Below, piece after piece: positions 24,141 through 34,207 of a DNA stretch of 64,000 nucleotides. A program made the translations under genes and the position numbers. Where the stretch lies: NCBI RefSeq assembly GCF_014207445.1, contig NZ_JACHEM010000003.1:1-64000 (forward strand), written 5' to 3'. Source of the DNA: Streptomyces candidus (GTDB lineage: Bacteria; Actinomycetota; Actinomycetes; Streptomycetales; Streptomycetaceae). The notes under the pieces are model-generated. The model was not told the DNA's origin. It saw only the letters and a list, made by a program, of their open reading frames with translations, and searched no databases. How positions within the stretch are numbered: position 1 is the first letter of the stretch; every line of letters starts with the position of its first letter.

Positions 24141-25913
24141 TCAGAGCCGCTCGGGCGTCCTGATGCCCAGCAGTGACAGCCCGCGGTGCAGGGTGCGGGC
24201 CGTCAGCTCGCACAGGAAGAGACGGTTCTCGACCTGTGCGGGGGTGTCGGCCTTGAGGACCGGGCACTCCGCGTAGAAGGACGTGAAGAGCGAGGACAGC
24301 TGGTAGACGTACGCGGCGAGCTTGTGCGGCTCGTACGCGGCGGCCGCCTCGGCGACGGTCTCCCCGAACTGATCCAGGTGCAGGCCCAACGCCCGCTCCT
24401 GTGCGGTGAGTTCGAGCTCCGGGTGGGCGACCGGGGTCGCGTCGCCGCGCAGCCGCAGGATCGACCGGATCCTGGCGTACGCGTACTGCGAGTACACCGA
24501 CGTGTCGCCGTTCAGCGACACCATCTGGTCCAGGTCGAACTTGTAGTCGCGGGCGGCGGACGTCGACAGGTCGGCGTACTTCACCGCGCCGATGCCGATC
24601 TGCGCGCCGTTCTCGACGATCTCGTCCTCGGAGAGGCCGACCTTCTCGTTGTTCTTCTCCCGTACGACCGCCGTGGCCCGCTCGATCGCCTCGTCGAGCA
24701 GGTCCACCAGCCGGACCGTCTCGCCCTCACGGGTCTTGAACGGCTTGCCGTCCTTGCCGAGGACCGTGCCGAAGCCCAGCTGGTGCGCGGTGACGTCGTC
24801 GGTCAGCCAGCCGGCCCGCCGGGCGGTCTCGAAGACCATCCTGAAGTGCAGGGACTGCCGGACGTCCACCACGTACAAGAGGGTGCCGGCCTTCAGGTCG
24901 CCGACCCGGTTGCGGATCGCGGAGAGGTCGGTGGCCGCGTAGCCGTAGCCGCCGTTGGACTTCTTCACGATCAGCGGGGTCGGGTTGCCGTCCGGGCCCT
25001 TCACGTCGTCGAAGAAGACGCACAGCGCGCCCTCGGAACGGACCGCGACGCCCGAGTCCTCCAGGATCCGGCAGGTCTCTTCGAGCATGTCGTTGTAGCC
25101 GGACTCGCCGACCACGTCCGCGTCGGTGATCTCCATGTCGAGCTTGTCGAAGACCGAGTAGAAATAGATCTTCGACTCGTCCACGAACCGCTGCCACAGG
25201 GCCCGCGACTCCGGGTCACCGGCCTGGAGCTGCACGACCCGGTCCCGGGCGCGCGCCTTGAACTCCTCGTCGGAGTCGAAGAGGACCCGGGAGGCCTTGT
25301 AGACCCGGTTCAGGGCGGACATCGCCTCTTCGCCGTCGACCCGGTCGGCGCCGCCGTGGTCCAGCTCGTTCGGGTGCTCCACCAGGTACTGGATGAGCAT
25401 GCCGAACTGGGTGCCCCAGTCGCCGATGTGGTGCCTGCGGATCACCTTCTCGCCGGTGAACTCCAGGATCTCCACCATGGCGGCGCCGATCACCGCGGAC
25501 CGCAGGTGCCCGACGTGCATCTCCTTGGCCACGTTCGGCTGGGCGTAGTCGACGACCGTCGTCCCGGCGTTCTCGGCGTACGGAACTCCCAGGCGCGCGT
25601 CGGCGGCCCGCGCGGCCAGCGTCTCGACGATCGCCCGGTCGGAGACCGTGATGTTGAGGAAGCCGGGGCCCGAGACCTCGATGTCCTTCAGCACCGCGTC
25701 GTCGGCGGGCAGCTTGCCGACGACCGTGCCGGCCAGCTCCCGCGGGTTCGCCTTCGCCTTCTTGGCGAGGGCCAGGATCCCGTTGGCCTGGAAGTCGGCC
25801 CGGTCGCTTCGGCGCAGCAGCGGGTCGGCCGGTGCGGCGTCCGGCAGGGCTGCCGAGAGCGCGTCCGCGAGCCGCTGGTTGACGGTCGAAGCGAGCGAGG
25901 GGACCGAGGCCAT
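24141..25913 (-). CDS. argS: Arginyl-tRNA synthetase
   Basis: A 590-residue class I aminoacyl-tRNA synthetase. The N-terminal Add1 domain precedes the catalytic core. The HIGH signature reads [17 protein letters not shown], followed by [19 protein letters not shown] is degenerate, as usual in bacterial ArgRS. The C-terminal anticodon-binding DALR domain ends in [22 protein letters not shown] 25913 begins MASVPSLAS; the longer frame runs into the divergent promoter. It is divergent from lysS with 152 bases between, an arrangement I recall from S. coelicolor. Confidence 0.97.
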   Translation of the reverse strand: MASVPSLASTVNQRLADALSAALPDAAPADPLLRRSDRADFQANGILALAKKAKANPRELAGTVVGKLPADDAVLKDIEVSGPGFLNITVSDRAIVETLAARAADARLGVPYAENAGTTVVDYAQPNVAKEMHVGHLRSAVIGAAMVEILEFTGEKVIRRHHIGDWGTQFGMLIQYLVEHPNELDHGGADRVDGEEAMSALNRVYKASRVLFDSDEEFKARARDRVVQLQAGDPESRALWQRFVDESKIYFYSVFDKLDMEITDADVVGESGYNDMLEETCRILEDSGVAVRSEGALCVFFDDVKGPDGNPTPLIVKKSNGGYGYAATDLSAIRNRVGDLKAGTLLYVVDVRQSLHFRMVFETARRAGWLTDDVTAHQLGFGTVLGKDGKPFKTREGETVRLVDLLDEAIERATAVVREKNNEKVGLSEDEIVENGAQIGIGAVKYADLSTSAARDYKFDLDQMVSLNGDTSVYSQYAYARIRSILRLRGDATPVAHPELELTAQERALGLHLDQFGETVAEAAAAYEPHKLAAYVYQLSSLFTSFYAECPVLKADTPAQVENRLFLCELTARTLHRGLSLLGIRTPERL

Positions 25914-26065
25914 GGGGTGCCGTTCCTGTTGATGAGTGCGTGGTGTGTGCTCCGAGTATTTCACGCGGGCCCCGGGCAGCCCGCGCACATTATTCGTGAG
26001 GCCCCTGTCCCCCCGTCTGGGACAATGGCCCCTGCCAGCTTCACTACATCCGGAGAACCAAGGAC

Positions 26066-27805
26066 GTGCCGACCGTGGCTCAGAGCAGCACCCCCGAGAC
26101 CGACTGGGTCTCCCGTTTCGCGGACGATGTCATCGCCGAGTCGGAGCGACGTGCGCCTGGCAAACCCGTCGTCGTCGCGTCCGGCCTCTCCCCCTCCGGC
26201 CCGATCCACCTCGGCAACCTCCGCGAGGTCATGACACCGCACCTGGTCGCCGACGAGATCCGCCGCCGCGGGCACGAGGTCCGCCACCTCATCTCCTGGG
26301 ACGACTACGACCGGTACCGCAAGGTCCCGAACGGCGTCCCCGGCATCGACGAGTCCTGGGCCGAGCACATCGGCAAGCCGCTGACGTCCGTGCCCGCCCC
26401 GGCCGGTTCCGCGCACCCGAACTGGGCCGAGCACTTCAAGGCCCCGATGATCGAGGCGCTCGCCGAACTGGGCGTGGAGTTCGACGGCATCAGCCAGACC
26501 GAGCAGTACACCGCGGGCGCCTACCGCGAGCAGATCCTGCACGCGATGAAGCACCGCGCGGACATCGACGCCGTCCTGGACCGCTACCGCACCAAGAAGG
26601 ACCCGGCGGCGAAGAAGCCCAAGCAGCAGAAGCCGGTCGACGAGGCCGAGCTGGAGGCCGCCGAGGGCTCCGGCGCCGCGTCCGAGGACGACGGCACGAG
26701 CGGCGGCGCCTACTACCCGTACAAGCCCTACTGCGGGCAGTGCGAGCGCGACCTCACGACCGTGACCGGCTACGACGACGAGACGACCGAACTGACGTAC
26801 ACCTGCGTCTGCGGCTTCTCCGAGACCGTCCACCTCAACGAGTTCAACCGCGGCAAGCTCGTCTGGAAGGTCGACTGGCCGATGCGCTGGGCGTACGAGG
26901 GCGTGATCTTCGAGCCCAGCGGCGTCGACCACTCCTCGCCCGGCTCGTCCTTCGTCGTCGGCGGACAGATCGTCCGCGAGGTCTTCGACGGCGTCCAGCC
27001 CATCGGCCCGATGTACGCCTTCGTGGGCATCAGCGGCATGGCCAAGATGTCCTCCTCGAAGGGCGGCGTGCCGACCGCGGGCGACGCACTGAAGATCATG
27101 GAAGCGCCGCTGCTGCGCTGGCTGTACGCGCGCCGCAAGCCGAACCAGTCGTTCAAGATCGCCTTCGACCAGGAGATCCAGCGGCTGTACGACGAGTGGG
27201 ACAAGCTCTCCACGAAGGTCGCCGACGGGACGGTGCTCCCGGCGGACGCGGCGGCCTACGCGCGCGCGATCGGCACGGCCGCGGGCGAGCTGCCGCGCAC
27301 GCCGCGCCCGCTGTCGTACCGGACGCTCGCCTCGGTCGCGGACATCACCGCGGGCGCCGAGGACCAGACGCTGCGCATCCTCAGCGAACTGGACCCCACC
27401 GACCCGATCGCCTCGCTGGACGAGGTGCGGCCCCGGCTGGACCGCGCGGAGTCGTGGATCACCGCGTACGTGCCCGCCGACCAGCGCACGCTGGTACGGA
27501 GCGAACCGGACACGCAGACGCTCGGCGCGCTGGGCGACGCCGACCGCGAGTCGCTGCGGCTGCTGGTCGAGGGCCTCGACTCGCACTGGTCGCTGGAGGG
27601 GCTGACGACGCTCGTCTACGGCGTGCCGAAGATCCAGGCGGGGCTGGCGGCCGACGCCAAGCCGACACCGGAGCTGAAGGTCGCCCAGCGCACCTTCTTC
27701 GCGCTGCTCTACCAGCTCCTCGTCGGCCGCGACACCGGCCCCCGCCTGCCCACGCTGCTGCTCGCGGTGGGCGCGGAGCGGGTGCGCAAGCTGCTCGGGG
27801 CGTAG
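26066..27805 (+). CDS. lysS: Lysyl-tRNA synthetase, class I (LysK type)
   Basis: A 579-residue class I LysRS, the archaeal-type enzyme also found in actinobacteria and unrelated to the class II LysRS of most bacteria. HIGH reads [11 protein letters not shown] (residues ~44-54) and KMSKS reads [10 protein letters not shown] near 326. A Cys cluster CGQCERD...CVCGF (near 229-252) is probably a zinc ribbon. GTG 26066 is used (GGAGAA 8 bases upstream); GTG 26075 has AAGGA and is also possible. A palindrome at 27827 and hairpin at 27856 follow it. Confidence 0.95.
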   Translation: MPTVAQSSTPETDWVSRFADDVIAESERRAPGKPVVVASGLSPSGPIHLGNLREVMTPHLVADEIRRRGHEVRHLISWDDYDRYRKVPNGVPGIDESWAEHIGKPLTSVPAPAGSAHPNWAEHFKAPMIEALAELGVEFDGISQTEQYTAGAYREQILHAMKHRADIDAVLDRYRTKKDPAAKKPKQQKPVDEAELEAAEGSGAASEDDGTSGGAYYPYKPYCGQCERDLTTVTGYDDETTELTYTCVCGFSETVHLNEFNRGKLVWKVDWPMRWAYEGVIFEPSGVDHSSPGSSFVVGGQIVREVFDGVQPIGPMYAFVGISGMAKMSSSKGGVPTAGDALKIMEAPLLRWLYARRKPNQSFKIAFDQEIQRLYDEWDKLSTKVADGTVLPADAAAYARAIGTAAGELPRTPRPLSYRTLASVADITAGAEDQTLRILSELDPTDPIASLDEVRPRLDRAESWITAYVPADQRTLVRSEPDTQTLGALGDADRESLRLLVEGLDSHWSLEGLTTLVYGVPKIQAGLAADAKPTPELKVAQRTFFALLYQLLVGRDTGPRLPTLLLAVGAERVRKLLGA

Positions 27806-27826
27806 GCAGCCTGCCCCCGCGGGGGG

Positions 27827-27897
27827 AGGGGCCCTGCGCAGGGCCCCTGCGCGGGACGGAGGGCGGTCACCCCGGTGGCGGGGTGGGCGCCCTCCGT
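27827..27897 (+). terminator. Palindrome plus hairpin downstream of lysS
   Basis: AGGGGCCCTGC and GCAGGGCCCCT form a perfect 22-bp palindrome (27827-27848). A second stem, ACGGAGGGCG (27856-27865) with CGCCCTCCGT (27888-27897), follows. No T tract is present. Together they probably end lysS transcripts. The rest of the gap to 28042 shows nothing further. Confidence 0.6.
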
Positions 27898-28042
27898 CGT
27901 GGGTCGGGGGCTCCCCTGGGTGGGGGGACCGGTCGGGCGGTTCCCCGCGCCCCCGACCGGGTCCCGGCTGCATCCTTCGGGGGACCGTCGGTTCCACCCT
28001 CCGCAGGACGCCTCCCGCACCACGCCGCGCGATCGTGGACCC

Positions 28043-28255
28043 ATGAAGAGTGAAATCGTCGCCGTCATCGGCTGGGTCATCGGCATCCAGGGCGTGCTGG
28101 GCTTCTCCGGCCGCACCTGGGGCGACAGGGACTGGGGACTGCTCCACCTCTGGTTCAGCCCGCCCACCGCCGTCTACATCGCCATGGCGCTCGTCGGCGC
28201 CGCCCTCGCCCTCTGGGGCGAGACGGCCAGGAAGCGTGCCAGGACGCGGGGCTGA
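28043..28255 (+). CDS. Small two-TM membrane protein
   Basis: A 70-residue hydrophobic protein with two predicted transmembrane helices (IVAVIGWVIGIQGVLGF at ~5-21 and AVYIAMALVGAALALWG at ~43-59) and a basic C-terminal tail (ARKRARTRG). I do not recognise a family. ATG 28043 is the natural start; the in-frame upstream stretch is Pro/Gly-rich and does not look coding. It is convergent with the DUF2637 gene and 7 bases from its end. Confidence 0.65.
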   Translation: MKSEIVAVIGWVIGIQGVLGFSGRTWGDRDWGLLHLWFSPPTAVYIAMALVGAALALWGETARKRARTRG

Positions 28256-28262
28256 AGGGCGG

Positions 28263-29843
28263 TCAGGGGGTGTACTCGTCGGACTCCAGGCGGTGCCGCT
28301 CCTCGTAACGCTTGGTGTACAACTCCAGCTCGTCGAGGGGCAGTTGCTTGCCGTAGGCCTCCTCCAGATACGCGCCGAACTGCAACGGGGTGGGGAACGC
28401 CCCGTTCATGCCCGCACACCGGCGGAACGCCTCGTAGTACGTGTCGTCGTCCAGGACGAAGTCCGCCTCGGCCGACGCGAAGTCCGGCCCGAACTCGGGG
28501 TCGTAGTCCGGGTTGTAGCCCCCCAGCGGGCGGCTGCGGTGGGGCCCGTCGGGGACCATCACCGGGGGGCGGTCCTGGGCGGCGCGCTCGGGCCGGCCCT
28601 GGGGGCCTTGCTCGTACACGCCTTGCTCGTACACGGCCTGCTCGGCGTGACCCGCCTGCTCGTCGTACGTCCTCTGCTCGCCGTGTTCCGGCTGCGCGTG
28701 CCCCACCGGGCCGGCCGCGAACCACGGGCTGGGATGAGCGGGCACCTGTTCGGCGGCGTTCTCGGGTCCCTCCGGGGCCTGGACCTGCGGCTCCTTGACC
28801 AGGTTCGCCCGGGGCGGCTGGGGCTGTGGGGCCTGCGGAGCTTCGGGTCCCTGTGGGACTCCGGGTGCTTGCGGGACTCCGGTGGGGTGTGTGGCTCCGG
28901 GAGCCTGCGGGGCTCCGGAAGCGTGCGGTGCTTCGGGCGCCTGCTGGGCTCCCGGGGCCTTCGGGACCTGCTGGGCTCCCGGGGCCTTCGGGACCTGCGG
29001 GACCTGCGGGGCCTGCGGGGCTTCGGAGGCGCCGGTCCGGGCGGTGGGGCTCGGCTGCTGCGCGGGCTCCTCCTCCCGTACCTGCGGCGAGGACGGGAGA
29101 GCCGGTGCGGACACCGGTTCGGCGGCACCGGTCGGTGCGGCGGGCAGCAGGGCGGGTTCGATGCCCGCCGCCGCCAGGCCCAGTGCCGCCGTCTCCGACA
29201 GCGGTACGCCGATCTTCGCCAGCCGCAGCGGCATCAGCGCCTCCACCGGCGCCTTGCGCTTCCAGGAGCGGCCGTACCTGGCCTGGAGGCGGGCCCGGTA
29301 GATCAGCCGGTCCTGCTCCAGCTTGATGACCTGTTCGTAGGAGCGCAGCTCCCACAGCTTCATGCGCCGCCACAGCTTGAACGTCGGCAGCGGGGAGAGC
29401 AGCCAGCGGGTGAGGCGGACGCCCTCCATGTGCTTGTCGGCGGTGATGTCCGCGATCCGGCCGACCGCGTGCCGGGCCGCCTCGACGGAGACCACGAACA
29501 GGATCGGGATGACGGCGTGCATGCCGACGCCCAGCGGATCCGGCCAGGACGCCGCGCCGTTGAAGGCGATCGTCGCCGCCGTCAGCAGCCACGCCGTCTG
29601 CCGCAGCAGGGGGAAGGGGATCCGCATCCAGGTCAGCAGGAGGTCCAGTGCCAGCAGGACGCAGATGCCCGCGTCGATACCGACCGGGAAGACGTAACTG
29701 AAGTTGCCGAAGCCCTTTTCGAGCGCCAGCTCACGCACCGCCGCGTACGAACCCGCGAAACCGATGCCCGCGATGATCACCGCACCGGCGACCACCACGC
29801 CGATCAGTATTCGGTGCGTGCGTGTCAACTGCATCGCGGCCAC
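28263..29843 (-). CDS. DUF2637 (SpdB-like) membrane protein with Pro/Gln/Ala repeats
   Basis: A 526-residue protein. The N-terminal ~130 residues hold four hydrophobic segments of the DUF2637 family (ILIGVVVAGAVIIAGIGFAG, FPVGIDAGICVLLALDLLL), which is related to Spd proteins for plasmid spread. A basic region follows (FKLWRRMKLWELRSYEQVIK, RARLQARYGRSWKRK), then ~150 residues of degenerate PQAPxxPxAPG repeats, and an acidic C-terminal domain (FVLDDDTYYEAFRRCAGM). GGAGGGG 7 bases before GTG 29843 sets the start. Chromosomal copies are common in streptomycetes; their role is unknown. Confidence 0.8.
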   Translation of the reverse strand: MAAMQLTRTHRILIGVVVAGAVIIAGIGFAGSYAAVRELALEKGFGNFSYVFPVGIDAGICVLLALDLLLTWMRIPFPLLRQTAWLLTAATIAFNGAASWPDPLGVGMHAVIPILFVVSVEAARHAVGRIADITADKHMEGVRLTRWLLSPLPTFKLWRRMKLWELRSYEQVIKLEQDRLIYRARLQARYGRSWKRKAPVEALMPLRLAKIGVPLSETAALGLAAAGIEPALLPAAPTGAAEPVSAPALPSSPQVREEEPAQQPSPTARTGASEAPQAPQVPQVPKAPGAQQVPKAPGAQQAPEAPHASGAPQAPGATHPTGVPQAPGVPQGPEAPQAPQPQPPRANLVKEPQVQAPEGPENAAEQVPAHPSPWFAAGPVGHAQPEHGEQRTYDEQAGHAEQAVYEQGVYEQGPQGRPERAAQDRPPVMVPDGPHRSRPLGGYNPDYDPEFGPDFASAEADFVLDDDTYYEAFRRCAGMNGAFPTPLQFGAYLEEAYGKQLPLDELELYTKRYEERHRLESDEYTP

Positions 29844-30043
29844 CCGCGATCCCCTCCCGTACGTCCGACGCCGATCCGATCCCGGACCGGCGGCCACAGC
29901 GTGGCACACGCCGACGGGGGTCCCGCCCTCCGGGTGAGGACCGAACCCCCGTAAACGTGGCCGAAGCGGGCTCAGTTGTAGTCAAGTCGTTGACTACGGC
30001 ACCGGCGCCCGCCCGACTGCTCGTTGGCCGTGGTGCCTGCCGA

Positions 30044-30787
30044 CTACTTGTTCGCCGTGGCGATCGACGCCACGACCTCCTTCGCCGCCTTCTGCGCGCC
30101 CTTCATCAGCTCCGCCGAGGCCGGCACCTTCGCGCCCGAGTACCCCGCGCCGTTGTAGTCCAGCGTGACGACGACGTTGGCCGTACGGGTCACCACGACG
30201 GCGTGTTCGAAGTCCGTGCCGCCCTCCCTGGCCCCGTACGACACGGTCGACGCCTGATCGCCGATGCCGCTGACCGCGTTGGACCGGATGTCCTTCGCGC
30301 CTTCCTTGCCCTGGAACTTGTTGACGTTCTTCCCCACCTGCTCCTCGGCGCGCTTCTCGCCGGTGCCGAGAGCCGGGTTCGACTCGAAGCGGTGCATCGA
30401 GAACGTCAGGTAGTGGTACTGCGAACCCTGCTGGCCCTTGTCGTCGAGACCCTTCCAGGAACAGCCGCGCCGCTTCTCCGGGTCCGACGAGGCGTCCGGC
30501 TCGCCCGCAGCCTTCTCGGCCTTCGGCACGAGCTCCTCGATCGTCTTCTTGGCCAGCGCCTTGCACGCGTCCGGGAGCTTCGCGAACTTCGCCGGGGGCA
30601 CGGTCGCGGGCGGCGCCGAAGGCGTCTGCTTCGCGGTGTCGGCGCCCTGGTCCTTCTTCGTACCGCCGTCGGAACCGGAGGCGGAACCGGAACCGGAGTC
30701 CGACGAACAGCCGGCCACCGCGAACAGTGCCGGAACGGCTACCGCGCAGGTCAGAATGCGGGCGATACGGGGGGCTTTACGGTGCAT
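30044..30787 (-). CDS. DUF3558-like secreted lipoprotein (paralogue 1)
   Basis: A 247-residue lipoprotein with signal peptide RIARILTCAVAVPALFAVAGC (lipobox VAGC, Cys ~27). A Ser/Gly/Asp-rich linker follows, then a DUF3558-like domain (LPDACKALAKKTIEELVP, RGCSWKGLDD, YLTFSMHRFESN, VVVTRTANVVVTLDYNG). Cys pairs probably form disulfides. ATG 30787 starts at the basic n-region; ATG 30811 adds eight residues and is possible. It is 51 bases downstream of a paralogue with the same layout, so the pair forms a probable operon. The role is unknown. Confidence 0.8.
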   Translation of the reverse strand: MHRKAPRIARILTCAVAVPALFAVAGCSSDSGSGSASGSDGGTKKDQGADTAKQTPSAPPATVPPAKFAKLPDACKALAKKTIEELVPKAEKAAGEPDASSDPEKRRGCSWKGLDDKGQQGSQYHYLTFSMHRFESNPALGTGEKRAEEQVGKNVNKFQGKEGAKDIRSNAVSGIGDQASTVSYGAREGGTDFEHAVVVTRTANVVVTLDYNGAGYSGAKVPASAELMKGAQKAAKEVVASIATANK

Positions 30788-30838
30788 GGTTCCTGTGGTT
30801 CCTTCACTCATCGTCTGCGATACGGGCTCGCTGTCGTG

Positions 30839-31729
30839 TCACTCGCTGCCGGAGAACTGCTCGGCGAGTTTACGGGCCAGCGTCTGGACCCGGTCCTGGA
30901 GCGTTCTGCTGTCCGGGACCTGACCGCCGCCGCCCGGCTGCTCGCCGTACTCGATGCTCACGACCACGTTCGACGTGCGGAAGACGACCGACACCGTGCG
31001 GTCCTGCGCGGGCGACGACCCGGCCTTCTTCAGCTCGTCGTTCAGGAACGCCGCGTCCCCGAGACCGCCGAGGGTACGGGGTTGCAGCTCGGAGAGGTCG
31101 GGGTCGGCGGGAGGCGTCGCCGTAGTGGAAGGGGAATCGGAGGCACCGGCCGAGGTGGGCGGGGCGGCCGGCGTGCCGGAGGGGGACCCGGTCTGTCCGG
31201 CGTGCCGACCGGGCTGTCCGGACGTTTCCGGCGGACCCGTCGGTGACCCCGACGACGTCACCGGATCCGGCGGAACCGGCAGGTCGGCCGCGTCCAGCAG
31301 CTTCGCGTACACCGCCTGCGCCCGGTCGTCGTCGCTCACCGCGTCGTCGTAGGAGACGACACGGTCGAAAGCCACGGACAGCTGATGGGTGGCCTCCGGG
31401 GACTCCGCCTTCCAGCGGCAGCCGACCCGCCGGTCCGTGTCGAACGTCACCGCCGGCTCACCCGCGAACAGCTTCCGCTGCTGGTCCTCCGGCAGCACGG
31501 CGCCCCCCGGCAGCATCGTCTGCAGCAGCGAGCGCTCCACGATCCGGCAGGGCTCGGGGAGCGTGCGGTACTTGCCGGGCTGGGCGGCCGGTACGGCGGA
31601 CCCGCCGGACTTGGCGTCGGAGGCGCCGTCGTCGCCCGGCCCCCCGCCGGAACACCCGGCGGCACCCACGGCGAGGGCGGCGATCAGTACGAGGCCAGGT
31701 ACGCGCCCCTTGACGTACGCGGACGACAT
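30839..31729 (-). CDS. DUF3558-like secreted lipoprotein (paralogue 2)
   Basis: A 296-residue lipoprotein. The signal peptide ends AALAVGAAGC (lipobox, Cys ~26). The mature domain matches its downstream neighbour: LPEPCRIVERSLLQTMLP, VGCRWKAESPEATHQLSVAF, VVFRTSNVVVSIEYG. A Pro/Ser/Thr/Gly-rich insert (residues ~155-210) separates the two halves of the domain and is absent from the neighbour. ATG 31729 is used. It is divergent from rtcB across 198 bases that hold the promoters but no other gene. Confidence 0.8.
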   Translation of the reverse strand: MSSAYVKGRVPGLVLIAALAVGAAGCSGGGPGDDGASDAKSGGSAVPAAQPGKYRTLPEPCRIVERSLLQTMLPGGAVLPEDQQRKLFAGEPAVTFDTDRRVGCRWKAESPEATHQLSVAFDRVVSYDDAVSDDDRAQAVYAKLLDAADLPVPPDPVTSSGSPTGPPETSGQPGRHAGQTGSPSGTPAAPPTSAGASDSPSTTATPPADPDLSELQPRTLGGLGDAAFLNDELKKAGSSPAQDRTVSVVFRTSNVVVSIEYGEQPGGGGQVPDSRTLQDRVQTLARKLAEQFSGSE

Positions 31730-31927
31730 TCGCGGCACGTTCCCAGGCCTCCTTCGGAGGAAAAGTAGTTGCCGCCCGGAGGAGGCCGATGACCACAATG
31801 TGTATCGCACACGCCGGTGTGGATGCCGGTCCGTTGTCCTTTCCGCGGCCATTTCCCACACTTTTTGCGTTCCGCGAACTTTGTCTGCATCTCGGGGGAT
31901 TCGACGTCTCGGGGGAATCGAGGGGAA

Positions 31928-33121
31928 ATGTCGTACACAGAGGTACCGGGTGCGAAGGTGCCGATCCGCATGTGGGCCGACCCGGGGTCGGTGGAGGACG
32001 GTGCGATGCAGCAGCTCCGCAACGTCGCCACCCTGCCATGGATCAAGGGCCTGGCCGTCATGCCGGATGTCCACTACGGCAAGGGCGCCACCGTCGGCTC
32101 GGTCATCGCCATGCAGGGAGCGGTCTGTCCGGCGGCGGTCGGCGTCGACATCGGCTGCGGGATGTCCGCCGTCAAGACCTCCCTCACCGCCAACGACCTC
32201 CCCGGTGACCTCTCCCGCCTCCGCTCGAAGATCGAACAGGCGATCCCGGTGGGACGCGGCATGCACGACGGCCCGGTGGACCCGAGCCGCCTGCACGGCT
32301 TCGCGACGGCCGGGTGGGAGGACTTCTGGGGGCGGTTCGAGGGGGTGGCGGAGGCGGTCAAGTTCCGAAGGGGCCGGGCCGGTAAGCAGATGGGCACCCT
32401 TGGCGCGGGAAATCACTTTTGGGAACTTTGCCTTGATTCAGACAATTCTGTCTGGATCATGCTGCACTCCGGTTCGCGGAACATCGGCAAGGAGCTCGCC
32501 GACCACCACATCGGGGTGGCGCAGAACCTCCCGCACAACAAGAACCTGGTCGAGCGGGACCTGGCGGTCTTCATCGCGGACACCCCTCAAATGGCCGCGT
32601 ACCGCAACGACCTCTTCTGGGCCCAGGAATACGCGAAGTACAACCGCGCGATCATGATGAGGCTCTCGCAGGATGTCGTCCGACGCGAGTTCCAGAAGGC
32701 CAGGGTCACCTTCGGTGAAGTCATCAGTTGTCACCACAACTACTTGAGCGAGGAACGCTATGACGGAGTGGACCTGCTGGTGACACGAAAGGGCGCGATC
32801 CGGGCCGGCTCCGGCGAGTACGGAATCATCCCCGGCTCGATGGGCGCCGGCTCGTACATCGTGAAGGGGCTCGGCAACGAGGCGTCCTTCAACTCGGCGT
32901 CGCACGGCGCGGGCCGTCGGATGAGCCGCAGCGCGGCGAAGCGCCGGTTCTCGACACGGGACCTGGAGGAGCAGACGCGCGGCGTCGAGTGCCGCAAGGA
33001 CTCCGGCGTCGTCGACGAGATCCCGGCCGCGTACAAGCCGATCGAGCAGGTCATCGACCAGCAGCGGGACCTGGTGGAGGTCGTCGCGAAGCTGAAGCAG
33101 GTCATCTGCGTCAAGGGCTGA
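31928..33121 (+). CDS. rtcB: RNA-splicing ligase RtcB
   Basis: A 397-residue Mn/GTP-dependent RNA ligase joining 2',3'-cyclic phosphate (or 3'-phosphate) to 5'-OH ends. Metal and active-site motifs are DIGCGMSAV (Cys), LGAGNHFWEL (His), MLHSGSRNIG, SCHHNYLSEE, GSMGAGSYIVKG, and the guanylylated His326 in SASHGAGRRMSR. The length is usual. ATG 31928 is chosen; the longer frame to 31817 adds unrelated residues. No archease or RtcA gene is nearby. It is followed by a terminator hairpin. Confidence 0.95.
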   Translation: MSYTEVPGAKVPIRMWADPGSVEDGAMQQLRNVATLPWIKGLAVMPDVHYGKGATVGSVIAMQGAVCPAAVGVDIGCGMSAVKTSLTANDLPGDLSRLRSKIEQAIPVGRGMHDGPVDPSRLHGFATAGWEDFWGRFEGVAEAVKFRRGRAGKQMGTLGAGNHFWELCLDSDNSVWIMLHSGSRNIGKELADHHIGVAQNLPHNKNLVERDLAVFIADTPQMAAYRNDLFWAQEYAKYNRAIMMRLSQDVVRREFQKARVTFGEVISCHHNYLSEERYDGVDLLVTRKGAIRAGSGEYGIIPGSMGAGSYIVKGLGNEASFNSASHGAGRRMSRSAAKRRFSTRDLEEQTRGVECRKDSGVVDEIPAAYKPIEQVIDQQRDLVEVVAKLKQVICVKG

Positions 33122-33142
33122 GCGCAAGCCCGGCGGACGAGG

Positions 33143-33181
33143 CGGACGGGCCCGGACAGCGTGCCGGGGGCCCGTCCGTTT
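33143..33181 (+). terminator. Terminator after rtcB
   Basis: CGGACGGGCCC (33143-33153) and GGGCCCGTCCG (33168-33178) form an 11-bp stem followed by TTT. It separates rtcB from the pentapeptide gene. Confidence 0.75.
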
Positions 33182-33270
33182 CGCCGTGCCCGCGTAGTGT
33201 GTCCGGGTCCCCGACACCGTGCCGACACCGTTTCTTCGTCCCGTACCGCCATACCCGTGGAGCCCCGACC

Positions 33271-34110
33271 ATGCCCGAGATGAACTCCCACCTGCGCTCC
33301 GACTGCGGGAACTGCTTCGGGCTGTGCTGTGTGGCGTTGACGTTGACGAAGTCGTCGGACTTCGCCATCGACAAGCCGATCGGGAAACCGTGCCCCCACC
33401 TCGCCGAGGACTTCGGGTGCGGGATTCATTCGCGGCTGCGGGGCGAGGGGTTTCCCGGGTGCACCGTGTACGACTGCTTCGGGGCGGGGCAGAAGCTGTC
33501 GCAGGTGACGTTCGACGGGGTGAGCTGGCGTGCCGAGCCCGGGAGTTCGGAGCTGATGTTCGCTCTGCTGCCGGTGATGAAGCAGTTGCACGAGCTGCTC
33601 TGGTACGTGGAGGCGGGGCTCCGGGAGGACGCGGCCCGGGCCGTGCACGGGGAGCTGCGTGCGTTGCGGGACGAGACCGAGGAGCTGACCCGGGGGAGCG
33701 CCGAGGAACTGGTGGCGCTCGACGTGGAGGAGCACCGGCAGAAGGTGAACGGGGTGCTGGTGCGGGTGAGCGAACTGGTCAGGCGTGAGTGGGCTGCCGC
33801 CGTGCCGCCGAGGAAGAACGGGAAGAAGCGGAAGACCGACCTGCGGGGCGCGGACCTGATGGGCGCCCGGCGCAGTGGGGCCGACCTGCGCGGGGTGAAC
33901 CTGCGGGGCGCGTACGTGATCGCCGCCGATCTGAGCGGGGCGGACCTGCGGGGGGCCGATGTGATCGGGGCGGATTTCCGCGACGCGGATGTGCGGGGGG
34001 CGGATCTGAGTGCGGCGCTGTTCCTGACGCAGACGCAGGTGAACGCGGCTCGGGGGGACGGGGGGACGCGGATTCCGGTGCGGGTGGAGAGGCCGGGGCA
34101 CTGGGGGTAG
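33271..34110 (+). CDS. Cys-rich N terminus plus pentapeptide-repeat protein
   Basis: A 279-residue protein in two parts. The N-terminal ~75 residues have clustered Cys (CGNCFGLCC, CPHLAEDFGCGIH, FPGCTVYDCFG), resembling a metal or Fe-S binding YkgJ-like cluster. A helical middle follows (~95-175). The last ~80 residues carry about 12 pentapeptide units of the A(D/N)LxG type (ADLMG, ADLRG, VNLRG, ADLSG, ADLRG, ADFRD, ADVRG, ADLSA), predicted to form a right-handed beta-helix. Pentapeptide proteins include gyrase-protecting DNA mimics, but repeats here are too few to claim that. ATG 33271 is used. Confidence 0.85.
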   Translation: MPEMNSHLRSDCGNCFGLCCVALTLTKSSDFAIDKPIGKPCPHLAEDFGCGIHSRLRGEGFPGCTVYDCFGAGQKLSQVTFDGVSWRAEPGSSELMFALLPVMKQLHELLWYVEAGLREDAARAVHGELRALRDETEELTRGSAEELVALDVEEHRQKVNGVLVRVSELVRREWAAAVPPRKNGKKRKTDLRGADLMGARRSGADLRGVNLRGAYVIAADLSGADLRGADVIGADFRDADVRGADLSAALFLTQTQVNAARGDGGTRIPVRVERPGHWG

Positions 34111-34207
34111 GGCCGGGGTCTGGGGCGTGCGTCGGGGGCGGGGTCGGCTGGGTTTGCGGCGGTGTGGGGTGGGCGTTCGTCGGGAGGCGGGGCGTAGGGG
34201 CGAGTGG

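Noticed and set aside
33271..34110. A claim that the pentapeptide protein protects gyrase (Qnr-like)
   Set aside because: Only about 12 repeats and a Cys-rich head; known Qnr proteins have about 40. The resemblance is too weak.
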